Position numbers and translations under genes: made by a program
Notes under the pieces: model-generated
Databases searched by the model: none
Seen by the model: the letters and a program-made list of their open reading frames with translations, nothing else
What the model was told of the DNA's origin: nothing
DNA from: Costus lasius
Taxonomy: Eukaryota; Streptophyta; Magnoliopsida; Zingiberales; Costaceae
Length of the DNA stretch: 64,000 nucleotides
Assembly: GCA_027563935.2 (NCBI GenBank)
Contig: CM050450.1
Coordinates: forward strand, 93,742,439 to 93,806,438
Direction: 5' to 3'
Shown here: positions 23,596 through 35,680 of the stretch, one piece after another
Layout: each line of letters starts with the position of its first letter
Position numbering within the stretch: the stretch's first letter is position 1

Positions 23596-23889
23596 TTGCC
23601 CAGATGAAGGGGAATCGCACGGGTTGGCGATTGGCAGGGACTGCCTACCAGAAATTAGTGCTTGTACTCTCTGTGCATCTTATCTCGCCTGAGCGGGACG
23701 CGGAGACCAAGTATGAAATCTGGATCCCATCTCACTAAAAGAGTGATACTCTTTCGGACTGTTTAATGGATTTTTCAGTCAGACAAAATAGTGAGAAAAG
23801 AATCTTTCTTAAGTCCTGGATTGATTCTAAACATTGATACTGACCTTGCTGTTCTTGCATTGTTGTAGATTCCTGCAGCAACGAACACC

Positions 23890-26800
23890 ATGAGCTTCAA
23901 TGTGCGATCCCTACTGGAAAGGGAGAAGTTTTCTAGGCCAAACTTCTCAGACTGGTATGGACACCTTAAGATCGTTCTTAAGGCAGAGAGGAAACTGTAT
24001 GTCCTCGAGACGGCTGTGCCGCCTCAACCCGCTGCGAACGCCGCAAGGGCGGTTCGTGATGCCTATGAAAAGCACGTCAATGATAGCATTGATGTCGCTT
24101 GCCTGATGCTAGCGTCTATGACGCCACCGCTGCAGCGTCAGCATGAGGATATGTCTGCTATAGAAATTATAGCAAACCTCAAGATGCTGTATGCTGCACA
24201 GGCGAGGACAGAACGCTATAATCTGACAAAGCTTTTCTTTCAGAGCAAACTGGCTGAAGGGAGCCCAGTGGGAGCTCACGTGCTCAAGATGATTGGGCAC
24301 AAAGAGGCTCTGGAGAAACTGGGGCATACCATCAATCAGGAGCTTGCTGTAGACATTATTCTGCAGTCTCTCCCGCCTTCTTTCGATGCGTTCATTATTA
24401 ACTTTAATATGAACAAAATCCACTGTACTCCGGCAGAGCTGCTGAATATGCTCTTGACTACTGAGGAGACTCTGAAGGGAAAGCCTTCAACCTCTGTCTT
24501 AATGGTTCCTTCCAGGAACAAGAAGAAGGGGAAGAAGGGCAAAGCCCCTGTCAAGAACTACAGTAAGGCTCTGAAACAAAAGGTGAAGCGGTCGAAGGAC
24601 AACAGATGTTTCCACTGTGGCCAGCTGGGTCACTGGAAAAAGGACTGTAAAGCGCTCCAAGGAGACAAGAAGGGAAGCATCGCTTCTGGCTCAGGTATAT
24701 TTGTGACTGAAGTCATGATATCCTCTTCTTCTATTTCATGGGTGTTGGACACTGCATGTGGAGTTCACATTTGTTCAAATGTACAGGAACTCAAGAGAAG
24801 AAGACAGGTGGGACAGCATGAGGTGGACCTACGCGTTGGAAACGGGGCACGGGTTGCTGCTGTTGCTGTAGGGGATTATTACATCTCATTACCATCTGGC
24901 ATTGTATTAGAATTAAACAATTGTTACTTTGTACCCAGTATTACCAGAAATATTATCTCTATTCCTGCTCTTGTCAGGAAAGGGTTTTCCTTTGAATGCA
25001 AGATTTCAAAGTGTTATCTTACTCTTGATAATATTGTTTATGCTACTGGTTCAATTAACAATGGGTTATTCATGTTGGACATGGAATATTCTATACAAAA
25101 CATTGATAATAAAAAGGCCAAGTATGCTGATGACAGCACCTTGCTATGGCATAGTCGTTTAGGTCATATTAACAAGAAGCGCATTAAGTGGTTGCATGAT
25201 CATGGACTGCTAGGATCATTCTCCTATGAGGAGATTGATACATGCAAAGCTTGTTTAATGGGTAAAATGACGAAGTCACCTTTTCCTAACAAAGGTCAAA
25301 GGGCTTCAGGTTTACTTGACCTTATACACAGTGATGTGTGTGGGCCATTTAGTAAACATGCCAGAGGTGGCTATCAGTACTTCATTACCTTTACTGATGA
25401 TTTCAGTAGATATGGTTATGTCTATCTTATGAGACATAAGAGTGAATCTTTTGACAAGTTCAAAGAGTTCAAGAATGAAGTACAGAATCAGCTAGGCCGA
25501 AATATCAAGGCACTTCGTTCTGATCGAGGTGGAGAATACTTGAGTCATGCGTTTACTGACTATCTAAAAGAGTGTGGGATTATCTCACAGCTCACTCCGC
25601 CAGGAACACCGCAATGGAATGGTGTGTCCGAGAGGAGAAATAGAACGTTACTAGACATGGTTCGTTCTATGATGAGTCAGGCTACTCTACCTTACTCCTT
25701 TTGGGGATTTGCACTGGAAACAGCTGCAAAGGTACTAAACCGAGTGCCATCTAAGGCAGTTTCAAAGACTCCATATGAATTATGGTATGGGAAACAGCCT
25801 AGCTTGACATTTATCAGGATCTGGGGTTGCGAGGCTTATGTCAAAAAGCTCGCCTCTGGGAAACTAGAGAGCAGATCTGAGAAATGTGTCTTTGTCGGTT
25901 ACCCTAAGGAAACTAAGGGTTACTATTTCTACGATCCCAAGGAGAACAAGGTATTTGTTGCTCGGACGGCAATTTTTCTTGAGAAGGAGTTTCTTCTGCA
26001 AGAAGCCAGTGGGAGAGAAATAAAGCTGGATGAGAATCCAGAGGAAGGACAAAGTAGTCAAGCACAGTTGGATGTGCATGAGCCAATGGATCAGGTTATT
26101 GAACAACCTGAGGCTCAGATATCACGGGAACCGCGTAGATCGGGAAGGATCCGTCGACAGCCTGAGCGCTATGACGGAGTCTACATCATTGATAATGATG
26201 AACCCCTCACTTATGCGGATGCGGTCAGTGGACCGGAGTCAGCTAGATGGCTTGAAGCTATGCGAGCCGAGATGGACTCCATGTCAGATAACCAAGTCTG
26301 GGATTTGGTTGATCCGCCTCCGGGAGTAATCCCTATAGGCTGTAAATGGATCTTCAAGAAGAAGATTGTCATGGATGGTAACGTGGTTACCTATAAAGGC
26401 AGGCTAGTTGCGAAAGGTTTCAAACAAATCTACGGGATAGATTATGATGAAACTTTCTCTCCTGTAGCCATGTTCAAGTCTATTCGGATTCTTTTCGCGA
26501 TAGCAGCATATTACGATTATGAGATCTGGCAGATGGATGTGAAGACCGCTTTCCTTAATGGAAAACTGGATGAGGATGTGTATATGACACAACCTGAAGG
26601 TTTCACTAATCCATCAGATCGTCATAAAATATGCAAGTTAAAGAAGTCCATTTATGGACTTAAACAAGCATCTAGAAGCTGGAATATTCGTTTTGATGAA
26701 TCAATCTCTGAGTTTGGTTTCATCAAGAATGAAGATGACCCGTGTGTATATAAGAGGTTTAGTGGGAGCGTGATTACTTTCCTAGTCCTCTACGTCGATG

Positions 26801-27774
26801 ATATCTTAATCATTGGAAACGATATTCCTGAAATGCATGCTGTTAAAGCATGGCTAAGGAAATGTTTCCAGATGAAAGATCTAGGAGAAGCAGCCTATGT
26901 ATTAGGTGTGAAGATCTACAGAGATAGATCTAAGAGGCTTCTCGGGCTGTGCCAGAGTACTTACATCGATAAAGTCCTGGAGAGATTTCATTTAGAGAAT
27001 TCTAAAAGAGGACATCTTCCAGTCAGACATGGTCTGAATCTTTCAAAGAGTCAGTGTCCGCAAACACAGACTGAGAAAGAGGAAATGGACAATACGCCTT
27101 ATGCTTCGGCTATTGGGTCCATTATGTATGCGATGTTGTGTACTCGCCCAGACGTCGCTTACGGGTTAAGCGTGACCAGTCGGTTCCAAAGTAATCCAGG
27201 ATTGGCGCACTGGATTGCAGTCAAGAACATTTTAAAATATCTGCGGAGGACCAAAGATATGTTCTTGATATATGGTGGTCAGGAAGAACTCAGTATTGAA
27301 GGATATACTGACGCTTCGTTCCAGTCGGACCAGGATGATTTCCGATCGCAATCAGGCTATATTTTTAGCTTGAATGGAGGAGCAGTGGTGTGGAAAAGTT
27401 TCAAACAGTCTACTGTTGCTGATTCCACAACAGAATCCGAGTATGTTGCAGCCTCGGAAGCATCCAAGGAGGCAGTGTGGATTCGTAAGTTCATTCAGGA
27501 ACTTGGTGTCGTTCCTTCGAGTGCAGATCCTTTGGTTATCTTCTGTGATAACACTGGAGCAATAGCACAAGCAAAGGAACCACGGTCGCACCAGAAGTCC
27601 AAGCACATACAGAGACGGTTTCACTTGATCCGGGAGATCATTGATCGTGGCGAGATCAAAATCTGCAAGGTTCATACAGATGACAATCTGGCTGACCCGC
27701 TTACCAAGCCTCTGGCGCAGCAGAAGCATGAGAAGCACTGTAATAATATGGGTTTGAGATTTCTCAACCATTAG
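23890..27774 (+). CDS. C3 Ty1/copia gag-pol polyprotein, intact
   Basis: This uninterrupted 1,294-codon frame encodes Gag, protease, integrase, RT and RNase H. Domains in order: Gag (1-230); zinc knuckle CFHCGQLGHWKKDC (about 240-253); aspartic protease WVLDTACG (D about 287); integrase HHCC finger (about 420-470); integrase core D-D-E in HSDVCGPF, RSDRGGEY and SERRN with 35 residues between the second D and E; RT MDVKTAFLNG and YVDD (about 968-971); RNase H GYTDASFQSD, STTESEY and FCDNTGAI. Gag forms the particle, protease cleaves the chain, RT/RNase H makes cDNA and integrase inserts it. The ATG at 23890 is the first in this exon. If the leader intron is real, the start is ATG GCT ATG in the LTR, adding ten residues. 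Confidence 0.95.
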   Translation: MSFNVRSLLEREKFSRPNFSDWYGHLKIVLKAERKLYVLETAVPPQPAANAARAVRDAYEKHVNDSIDVACLMLASMTPPLQRQHEDMSAIEIIANLKMLYAAQARTERYNLTKLFFQSKLAEGSPVGAHVLKMIGHKEALEKLGHTINQELAVDIILQSLPPSFDAFIINFNMNKIHCTPAELLNMLLTTEETLKGKPSTSVLMVPSRNKKKGKKGKAPVKNYSKALKQKVKRSKDNRCFHCGQLGHWKKDCKALQGDKKGSIASGSGIFVTEVMISSSSISWVLDTACGVHICSNVQELKRRRQVGQHEVDLRVGNGARVAAVAVGDYYISLPSGIVLELNNCYFVPSITRNIISIPALVRKGFSFECKISKCYLTLDNIVYATGSINNGLFMLDMEYSIQNIDNKKAKYADDSTLLWHSRLGHINKKRIKWLHDHGLLGSFSYEEIDTCKACLMGKMTKSPFPNKGQRASGLLDLIHSDVCGPFSKHARGGYQYFITFTDDFSRYGYVYLMRHKSESFDKFKEFKNEVQNQLGRNIKALRSDRGGEYLSHAFTDYLKECGIISQLTPPGTPQWNGVSERRNRTLLDMVRSMMSQATLPYSFWGFALETAAKVLNRVPSKAVSKTPYELWYGKQPSLTFIRIWGCEAYVKKLASGKLESRSEKCVFVGYPKETKGYYFYDPKENKVFVARTAIFLEKEFLLQEASGREIKLDENPEEGQSSQAQLDVHEPMDQVIEQPEAQISREPRRSGRIRRQPERYDGVYIIDNDEPLTYADAVSGPESARWLEAMRAEMDSMSDNQVWDLVDPPPGVIPIGCKWIFKKKIVMDGNVVTYKGRLVAKGFKQIYGIDYDETFSPVAMFKSIRILFAIAAYYDYEIWQMDVKTAFLNGKLDEDVYMTQPEGFTNPSDRHKICKLKKSIYGLKQASRSWNIRFDESISEFGFIKNEDDPCVYKRFSGSVITFLVLYVDDILIIGNDIPEMHAVKAWLRKCFQMKDLGEAAYVLGVKIYRDRSKRLLGLCQSTYIDKVLERFHLENSKRGHLPVRHGLNLSKSQCPQTQTEKEEMDNTPYASAIGSIMYAMLCTRPDVAYGLSVTSRFQSNPGLAHWIAVKNILKYLRRTKDMFLIYGGQEELSIEGYTDASFQSDQDDFRSQSGYIFSLNGGAVVWKSFKQSTVADSTTESEYVAASEASKEAVWIRKFIQELGVVPSSADPLVIFCDNTGAIAQAKEPRSHQKSKHIQRRFHLIREIIDRGEIKICKVHTDDNLADPLTKPLAQQKHEKHCNNMGLRFLNH

Positions 27775-29511
27775 ATTAAGTGCAAGTGGGAGATTGTTGG
27801 GGTATGCCCTTAAGGCTAATGTTTGAGGCCTTGGGATTACATCAGTATCATGTATATATACTCTTATGTTTATTAAGGCAATGGTTGTTATTCAGTATGT
27901 TACATTGTCTGCTGCAATAAGTGTGCTTCTGAATAATGTCTCAATGCTGTTCAGCTAGGCTGACATGCTGTAATGTCCTTAGTCGAGATATCTTGGTGAA
28001 CATGAGACAGCCTTGATATGATTGAGACTAATATGTGCTCTAATCTTATAGGATGCTTCGAGCATGGAATAAGATGTAGACTCATGGGTACATTGGATGT
28101 ACTGGACAGACCCTACTAGGATATTCAATTGCTTGTCACAATGTGAATAATCCTTGTATGCATCAAGTGGCACATGTCCTCTGACTTGAGATCACTTGTG
28201 TTTCTAAATGATGATTGTCATTGTTTTGAGGTAGTTCAATATCATTTGAAACATAATGGTTATAGACTATCTTGGATAATGATCATGAGTCAGGTTAGGA
28301 CACTAGTGATGGATATAGGATTGCCGTCTCCTTGTTTAAGGAGTGTGATGTTCTAAAGGGGCCCCCCTAAATGAGATGATTGAGAAAGTGTATGGTCATA
28401 CCCAGGTGACTATGTTCATCTGGTCTAATCATGCTCATCATATTGGAGCTACAGGCTTGACACGCTTGTCCAATAAGAACATCCAGTGGCAAAGGAAACA
28501 TGTATGCCTCGTGAAGTAACTTCACACTTGTGCTGTGATTTGGGAGTAGTCTTGGAAGACTCTTTCCTTTATATCGGGAGACAGTGATGTGTTGCTAGAT
28601 ACCCCTCACTGATCGTGATAACGTAAGTTATCGTTACCGACATTTAAAGGAAACCCTCAGGGTCGCACAATTTGAAGATATGGCTTACTTAAGTCAGATC
28701 GTGTGGACTGAATTGTTTGGGTTCAGTTTGAAGGGATTTAATCTCTGATTATAAGTGAGATCTGGTCTGATCATGTTTGATTGATTAGGGCTTGAGATCG
28801 GTAAGCTTTGATCGAGAGAGTTGATGCTAGATCGGTGAGATCAGGGGCATCAAGAAATGAACGGTTAGATCTTGAACCTTTAGGGTTTATTGTGATCTAG
28901 ACCATATGGCTTGGGTTAATTGGTCTTGGACCAAACCGACATTGAACCGGCTCATGAATGAGCGCATGGTTCATGGGAGATGAGATAAGCGCTTGGTTCA
29001 CTTAAGGGTGAACGTATGAGCCTTGACTACTTTCCATTTTGGGAATTCGGTTTCCAAATGGAATGTATGTAACGCCTCCACATTAGTGTGAGAGGTTACT
29101 CACTCTCTCGATGGATCCTCTCTTGTGAAGGCTTCCCCCTTTTCGGTGGTGAGGTTTTTGACGAAAACAAGTGAAGGAAGTCTCGCCAAGCAAGAAGTTC
29201 TCTTCCCTTCCATACGGCAAGGACACTTGAAGATCTTTGCTAGCACAAAGATCAACAAGAGGAAGCCATCTCTCTTCTTGTGTGCGTCACTTGTGGAGAA
29301 GATCTCTCTTGGTCTTTGCTTCCAAGCCGCATCCATTCATGGCTATGGTATGAACTTCCTCTTGATCCATTCAATCATTTGAAGTTGATCATAAGAATAT
29401 ATTACATGCGATTTTGTTGAAACCCTAGCATCTTCATGCGTAAATGAAATATGCGCCACCCTTAGGGTTTCACCCCCTTGCGCTCCCCCTTGAAGGGGAC
29501 TCTTCACCTTC

Positions 29512-30065
29512 TGACGCGAAACCTCACTGTTCTGACTATCGTTGGGGCCGTGTTGTACCCACTCAGTGGGCACGCCCATCTATCTTCAGACGGTGTGTGA
29601 TTACACCTGCGTGCTACAGAGAAGGGATTTATCACTTCTCGTTGCTCAGCATAGCACGTGGTGGTCCAGGGAGTAGGTCAGGTCAGCTTGACCATGTAGG
29701 CTACATACTGAGCATATGTGAGCTATATGGAGGCAGCCATCTGTGGGATCAGAGACTGTGTTGTACCAACTCAGTTGGCACAGTCTGCTGGATTGCCCAG
29801 ATGAAGGGGAATCGCATGGGCTGGCGATTGGCAAGGATTGCCTACCAGAAACTAGTGCTTGTACTCTCTGTGCATCTTATCTCGCCTGAGCGGGACGCGG
29901 AGACCAAGTATGAAATCTGGATCCCATCTCACTAAAAGAGTGTTACTCTTTCGGACTGTTTAATGGATTTTTCAGTCAGATAAAATAGTGAGAAAAGAAT
30001 CTTTCTTAAGTCCTGGATTGATTCTAAACATTGATACTTACCTTGCTGTTCTTGCATTGTTGTAG
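29512..30065 (+). other. C2 leader, second part, ending at predicted acceptor
   Basis: The leader resumes after the C3 duplication. The twin hairpin modules are at 29550-29573 and 29758-29781. Here the outer pair of the first module is G-C (GGG..CCC) where C3, C4 and C5 have A-T. The predicted acceptor TTGTTGTAG ends at 30065, with a branch-like ATACTTACC. Spliced to the donor at 19024, the exon would read in frame into the ATG at 30078. Confidence 0.7.
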
Positions 30066-33000
30066 ATTACTGCAGCAATGAACACCACGAATTTCAATGT
30101 GCGATCCCTACTGGAAAGGGAGAAGTTTGCTGGGCCAAACTTCTCAGACTGGTACGGACACCTTAAGATTGTTCTTAAGGCAGAGAGGAAACTGTATGTC
30201 CTCGAGACGGCTATACCGCCTCAACCCGCTGCGAACGCCGCAAGGGCGGTTCGGGATGCCTATGAAAAGCATGTCAATGATAGCATTGATGTCGCTTGCC
30301 TGATGCTTGCGTCTATGACGCCAGAGCTGCAGCGTCAGCATGAGGATCTATCTGCTATACAGATTATAGCAAACCTCAAGATGCTGTATGCTGCACAGGC
30401 CAGGACTGAACGCTACAATTTGACTAAGCTTTTCTTTCAGAGCAAACTGGCTGAAGGGAGTCCAGTGGGAGCTCACGTACTCAAGATGATTGGGTACAAG
30501 GAGGCTCTAGAGAAACTGGGACATACCATCAATCAGGAGCTTGCTGTAGACATCATATTGCAGTCTCTCCCGACCTCTTTTGATCCGTTCATCATTAACT
30601 TTAATATGAACAAGATTGACTGTACGCTGGCAGAGTTACTGAATATGCTCTTGACTACAGAGCTGACGCTAAAGGGAAAGCCTTCAACCTCTATCTTGAT
30701 GGTTCCTTCCAGGAACAAGAAGAAGGGGAAGAAGGGCAAAGCCCCTGTCAAGAGCTACAACAAGGCTCTGAAACAAAAGGTTAAGCGGTCGAAGGAATAC
30801 AGATGTTTCCATTGTGGCCAGCTGGGTCACTGGAAAAAGGACTGTAAAGCGCTCCAAGGAGACAAGAAGGGAAGCATCGCTTCTGGCTCAGGTATTTTTG
30901 TGACTGAGGTCATGTTGTCTTCTTCTATCTCATGGGTGTTGGACACTGCATGTGGAGTTCACATTTGTTCAAATGTACAGGAACTCAAGAGAAGAAGACA
31001 GGTGGGCCAGCATGAGGTGGACCTACGAGTTGGAAACGGGGCACGGGTTGCTGCTGTTGCTGTAGGAGTTTATTACATCTCATTACCATCTGGACTTGTA
31101 TTGGAACTAGACAATTGTTACTTTGTACCAAGCATTACGAAAAATATTATCTCTATTCCTGCTCTTGTCAGGAAAGGATTTTCCTTTGAATGCAATATTT
31201 CAAAGTGTGTTATTTCTTATGATAATATTGTTTATGCTACTGGGTCGATTAACAATGGGTTATTCATGTTGGACATGGAATGTTCTATACAACAAATTGA
31301 TATTAAGAAAGCCAAGTATGCTGATAACAGCACCTTGCTATGACATAGTCGTTTAGGCCATATTAACAAGAAACGCATTAAGCGGTTGCATGACCATGGA
31401 CTGCTGGGATCATTCTCCTATGAGGAGCTTGATACATGCAAAGCTTGTTTAATGGGTAAAATGACGAAGTCCCCTTTTTCTAACAAAGGTCAAAGGGCTT
31501 CAGATTTACTTGACCTTATACACAGTGATGTGTGTGGGCCATTTAGTAAACATGCCAGAGGTGGCTATTCATACTTCATTACCTTTACTGATGATTTCAG
31601 TAGATTCGGGTATGTCTATCTCATGAGACACAAGAGTGAATCTTTTGACAGGTTCAAAGAGTTCAAAAATGAAGTACAGAATCAGCTAGGCCGAAATATC
31701 AAGGCACTTCGCTCAGATCGAGGTGGAGAATACCTAAGTCGAGAGTTTACTGACTATCTGAAGGAGTGTGGGATTATCTCACAGCTCAGTCCGCCAGGAA
31801 CACCGCAATGGAATGGTGTGTCCGAGAGGAGAAATAGAACATTACTTGATATGGTTCGTTCTATGATGAGTCAGGCTACTCTACCTTACTCCTTTTGGGG
31901 ATTTGCACTGGAAACAGCTGCAAAGGTACTAAACCGAGTGCCATCCAAGGCAGTTTCAAAGACTCCATATGAGTTATGGTATGGGAAACAGCCGAGCTTG
32001 ACATTTATTAAGATCTGGGGTTGCGAGGCTTATGTCAAAAAGCTCGCCTCTGGGAAACTAGAGAGCAGATCTGACAAATGCATCTTTGTCGGTTACCCTA
32101 AAGAAACGAAGGGTTATTATTTCTACAATCCCAAAGAGAACAAGGTATTTGTTGCTCGGACGACCATTTTTCTTGAGAAGGAATTTCTTCTACAAGAGGC
32201 CAGTGGGAGAGAAATAAAACTGGATGAGAATCCAGAGGAAGGACAAAGTAGTCAAGCACAGTTGGATGAGCGTGAGCCAGTAGAACAGGTTATTGAACAA
32301 CCTGAGGCTCAGATATCACGGGAACCGCGAAGATCGGGAAGGATCCGTCGACAGCCTGAGCGCTATGACGGAGTCTACATCATTGATCATGATGAACCCC
32401 TCACTTATGCGGATGCGGTCAGTGGACCGGAATCAGCGAGATGGCTTGAAGCTATGCGAGCCGAGATGGACTCCATGTCAGATAATCAAGTCTGGGATTT
32501 GGTTGATCCGCCTCCGGGAATAATCCCTATAGGCTGTAAATGGATCTTCAAGAAGAAGATTGACATGGATGGTAACGTGGTTACCTATAAAGGCAGGCTA
32601 GTTGCGAAAGGTTTCAAACAAATCTACGGGATAGATTATGATGAAACTTTCTCTCCTGTAGCCATGTTCAAGTCTATTCGGATTATTCTTGCGATAGCAG
32701 CATATTATGATTATGAGATCTGGCAGATGGATGTGAAGACTGCTTTCCTTAATGGAAATCTGGATCAGGATGTGTATATGACACAACCTGAAGGTTTCAC
32801 TAATCCATCAGATCGTCATAAAATATGCAAGTTAAAGAAGTCCATTTATAGACTTAAGCAAGCATCTAGAAGCTGGAATATTCGTTTTGATGAATCCATC
32901 TATGAATTTGGTTTCATCAAGAATGAAGATGACCCGTGTGTGTATAAGAGGTTTAGTGGGAGCGTGATTACTTTCCTAGTCCTCTACGTCGATGATATAT

Positions 33001-33967
33001 TGATCATTGGAAACGATATTCCTGAACTACATGCGGTTAAGGCATGGTTAAGAAAATGTTTCCAGATGAAAGATTTGGGAGAAGCAGCCTATGTATTAGG
33101 TATGAAGATCTACAGAGATAGATCTAAGAGGCTTCTCGGGCTGTGCCAGAAACTTACATCGATAAAGTCCTGGAGAGATTCCATTTAGAGAATTATAAAA
33201 CAGGATATCTTCCAGTCAGACATGGTCTGAATCTTTCGAAGAGTCAGTGTCCGCAAACACAGACTGAGAAAGATGAAATGGACAAAACGCCTTATGCTTC
33301 GGCTATAGAGTCCATTATGTATGCGATGTTGTGTACTCGCCCAGACGTCGCTTACGGGTTAAGCGTGACCAGTCGATTCCAAAGTAATCCAGGTCAGGCA
33401 CACTGGATTGCAGTCAAGAACATTTTAAAATATCTTCGGAGGACCAAAGATATGTTCGTGGTGTATGGTGGTCAGGAAGAACTCAGTATTGAAGGATATA
33501 CTGACGCTTCGTTCCAATCTGACCAGGATGATTTCCGATCGCAATCAGGCTATGTTTTTAGCTTGAATGGAGGTGCAGTGGTGTGGAAAAGTTTCAAACA
33601 ATCTATAGTTGCTGATTCCACAACAGAAGACGAGTATGTTGCAGCCTCGGAAGCATCCAAGGAGGCAGTGTGGATTCGTAAGTTCATTCAGGAACTTGGT
33701 GTTGTTCCTTCGAGTGCAGATCCTTTGGTTATCTTTTGTGATAACACTGGAGCAATCGCACAAGCAAAGGAACCACGGTCGCACCAGAAGTCCAAGCACA
33801 TACAGAGACGGTTTCATTTGATCCGGGAGATCATTGATCGTGGCGAGATCAAAGTTTGCAAGGTTCATACAGATGACAATCTAGCTGACCCGCTTACAAA
33901 GCCTCTGGCGCAGCAGAAGCATGAGAAGCAATGTAATAATATGGGTTTGAGATTTCTCAACCATTAG
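30066..33967 (+). pseudogene. C2 gag-pol pseudogene (one stop, one frameshift)
   Basis: The domain order and motifs are the same as in C3, with the first ATG of this exon at 30078. The zinc knuckle, protease DTACG, integrase HSD / SDRGGEY / SERRN and RT MDVKTAFLNG / YVDD are all present. A TGG to TGA change at 31341-31343 stops the frame in the integrase zinc-finger region, and the frame then continues unchanged. A 1-bp deletion near 33150 shifts the frame, and the RNase H part continues in the new frame to the TAG at 33965-33967. IYRLKQ replaces IYGLKQ in RT. The element could move only with help from another copy. Confidence 0.93.
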
Positions 33968-33987
33968 ATTAAGTGCAAGTGGGAGAT

Positions 33988-35675
33988 TGTTGGGGTATGC
34001 CCTTAAGGCTAATGTTTGAGGCCTTGGGATTCTTTCAGTATCATGTATAAACTCTTATGTTTATAAAGGCAATGGTTGTTATTCAGTTTGTTACATTGTC
34101 TGCTGCAATAAGTGTACTTCTAAATAATGTCTCAATGCTGTTCAGCTTGGCTAACATGCTGTATTGTCCTTAGTCGAAATATCTTGGTGAACTTGAGACA
34201 GCCTTGATATGATTGAGACTAATATGTGTTCTAATCTTATAGGATGCTTCGAGCATGGAATGAGATGTAAACTCATGGGTACATTGGATGTACTGGACAG
34301 ACCCTACTAGGATATTCAATTGCTTGTCACAATGTGAATAATCCTTGTATGCAACAAGTGGCATATTTCCTCTGACTTGAGATCACTTGTGTTTCTAAAT
34401 GATGATTGGCATTGTTTTGAGGTAGTTCAATATCATTTGAAACATAATGGTTATAGACTATCTTGGATAATGAGCATGAGTCATGTTAGGGCACTAGTGA
34501 TAGATAAAGGATTGCCGTCTCCTAGTTTGGAGTGTGATGTTCTAAAGGGGCCCCCCTGGATGAGATGATTGAGAAAGTGTATGGCCATACCCAGATGACT
34601 GTGTTCATCTGATCTAATCATTCTCATCATATTGGAGTCACAGGCTTGACACGCTTGTCCAATAAGAACATCCAGTGGCAAAGGAAACATGTATGCCTAG
34701 TGAAGTGGATTCACACTTGTGCTGTGGTTTGGGTGTAGTCTTGGAAGACTCTTTCCTTTATATCGGGAGACAGTGATGTGTTGCTAGATACCCCTCACTG
34801 ATCGTGATAACGTAAGTTATCGTTACCGACATTTAAAGGAAACCCTTAGGGTCGCACAATTTGATGATATGGCTTACTTATATCAGATCGTGTGGACTGA
34901 ATTGTTTTGGTTCAGTTTAAAGGAGTTTAAACTCTGATTGTAAGTGAGATCTGGTCTGATCATGTTTGATTGATTAGGGCTTGAGATCGGTAAGCTTCGA
35001 TCGAGAGATTGGATGCTAGATCGGTGAGATCGAGAGCATCGAGAGATGAACGGTTGGATCTTGAACCATTTGGTTTAATGAGATCTGAACCAATGTTGAT
35101 TTGATTTGGTCTTTGAACCAAATGCATTGAAACGAATGAATTGAATCGATTCACTTATGTGAACGCTTGGTTCGAATGGGAGACGTTCGAAGGTAACGTG
35201 GGATTGAATGAGGACTTAGTGCTTTCTATTTTTAGAAAGGCGTTTATCCTCCTTTGGTTAATTCCCAACGTTTTCGAATGTGGGGGTTACTCTCTCGCTC
35301 TCTCTCGCCGACTTGTGCTCTTGCGCTCGTCTTGGGTGATCTTCACACCAAAGGAGAAGGTTCAATCAGCATAGAAGATTCATCTCTTCTCTTCCACACA
35401 CAAAAGGACACTTGGAGATCCTTGCTAGCACAAGGAGTCACAAGGAGTAGCCGACCACTCAACTTGTGTGCGTCATCTTTGGAGGAAAGCCTTATCGCCT
35501 TCTTCTTCCAAGCCGCCATCCAAGCAATGGCTATGGTATGATTCCATCTAAGATCTATGCAATTTTAAGTTGATCATATATGATGTATGCGATCCTTATG
35601 AAACCCTAATTCCGCTGCCGAAAAAGAAATTTTCATGGCTATGGGTTTCGCCCCCCTCACGAAAGGGGTCCTTCA
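33988..35675 (+). mobile_element. C2 3' LTR
   Basis: It begins TGTTGGGG after the purine tract AAGTGGGAG and ends GGGGTCCTTCA at 35675, followed by ATAGC. Its 1,688 bp match the 5' LTR length. Most differences from the 5' LTR are transitions. Confidence 0.94.
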
Positions 35676-35680
35676 ATAGC

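Larger units (their letters stand above)
21975..23868 (+). other. C3 predicted leader intron
   Basis: The donor is ATG|GTATGA at 21975. The acceptor end is CATTGTTGTAG at 23868, with a branch-like ATACTGACC about 26 bases upstream and a T-rich tract between. The length is 1,894 nt. Exon 2 would start ATT CCT GCA GCA and meets the gag ATG (23890) in frame after seven codons. The intron removes the primer-binding site and both twin hairpins. The prediction rests on sequence and conservation only. Confidence 0.62.
20422..29506 (+). mobile_element. C3, full-length Ty1/copia element with intact gag-pol
   Basis: C3 is flanked by CCTTC at 20417-20421 and 29507-29511, inside the C2 leader. The LTRs are 20422-22133 and 27795-29506, both 1,712 bp, with about eight differences by eye (roughly 0.5%). 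The element has a primer-binding site, leader, an uninterrupted 1,294-codon ORF and a purine tract. It has all recognisable parts of an autonomous element and is 9,085 bp. Confidence 0.96.
17476..35675 (+). mobile_element. C2, Ty1/copia element containing C3
   Basis: C2 is flanked by ATAGC at 17471-17475 and 35676-35680, inside the leader of C1, 214 bp after the C1 5' LTR. The LTRs are 17476-19163 and 33988-35675, both 1,688 bp, with about seventeen differences by eye, the most of any pair here. The leader is interrupted by C3 at 20421. Without C3 the element is about 9.11 kb. Confidence 0.95.
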
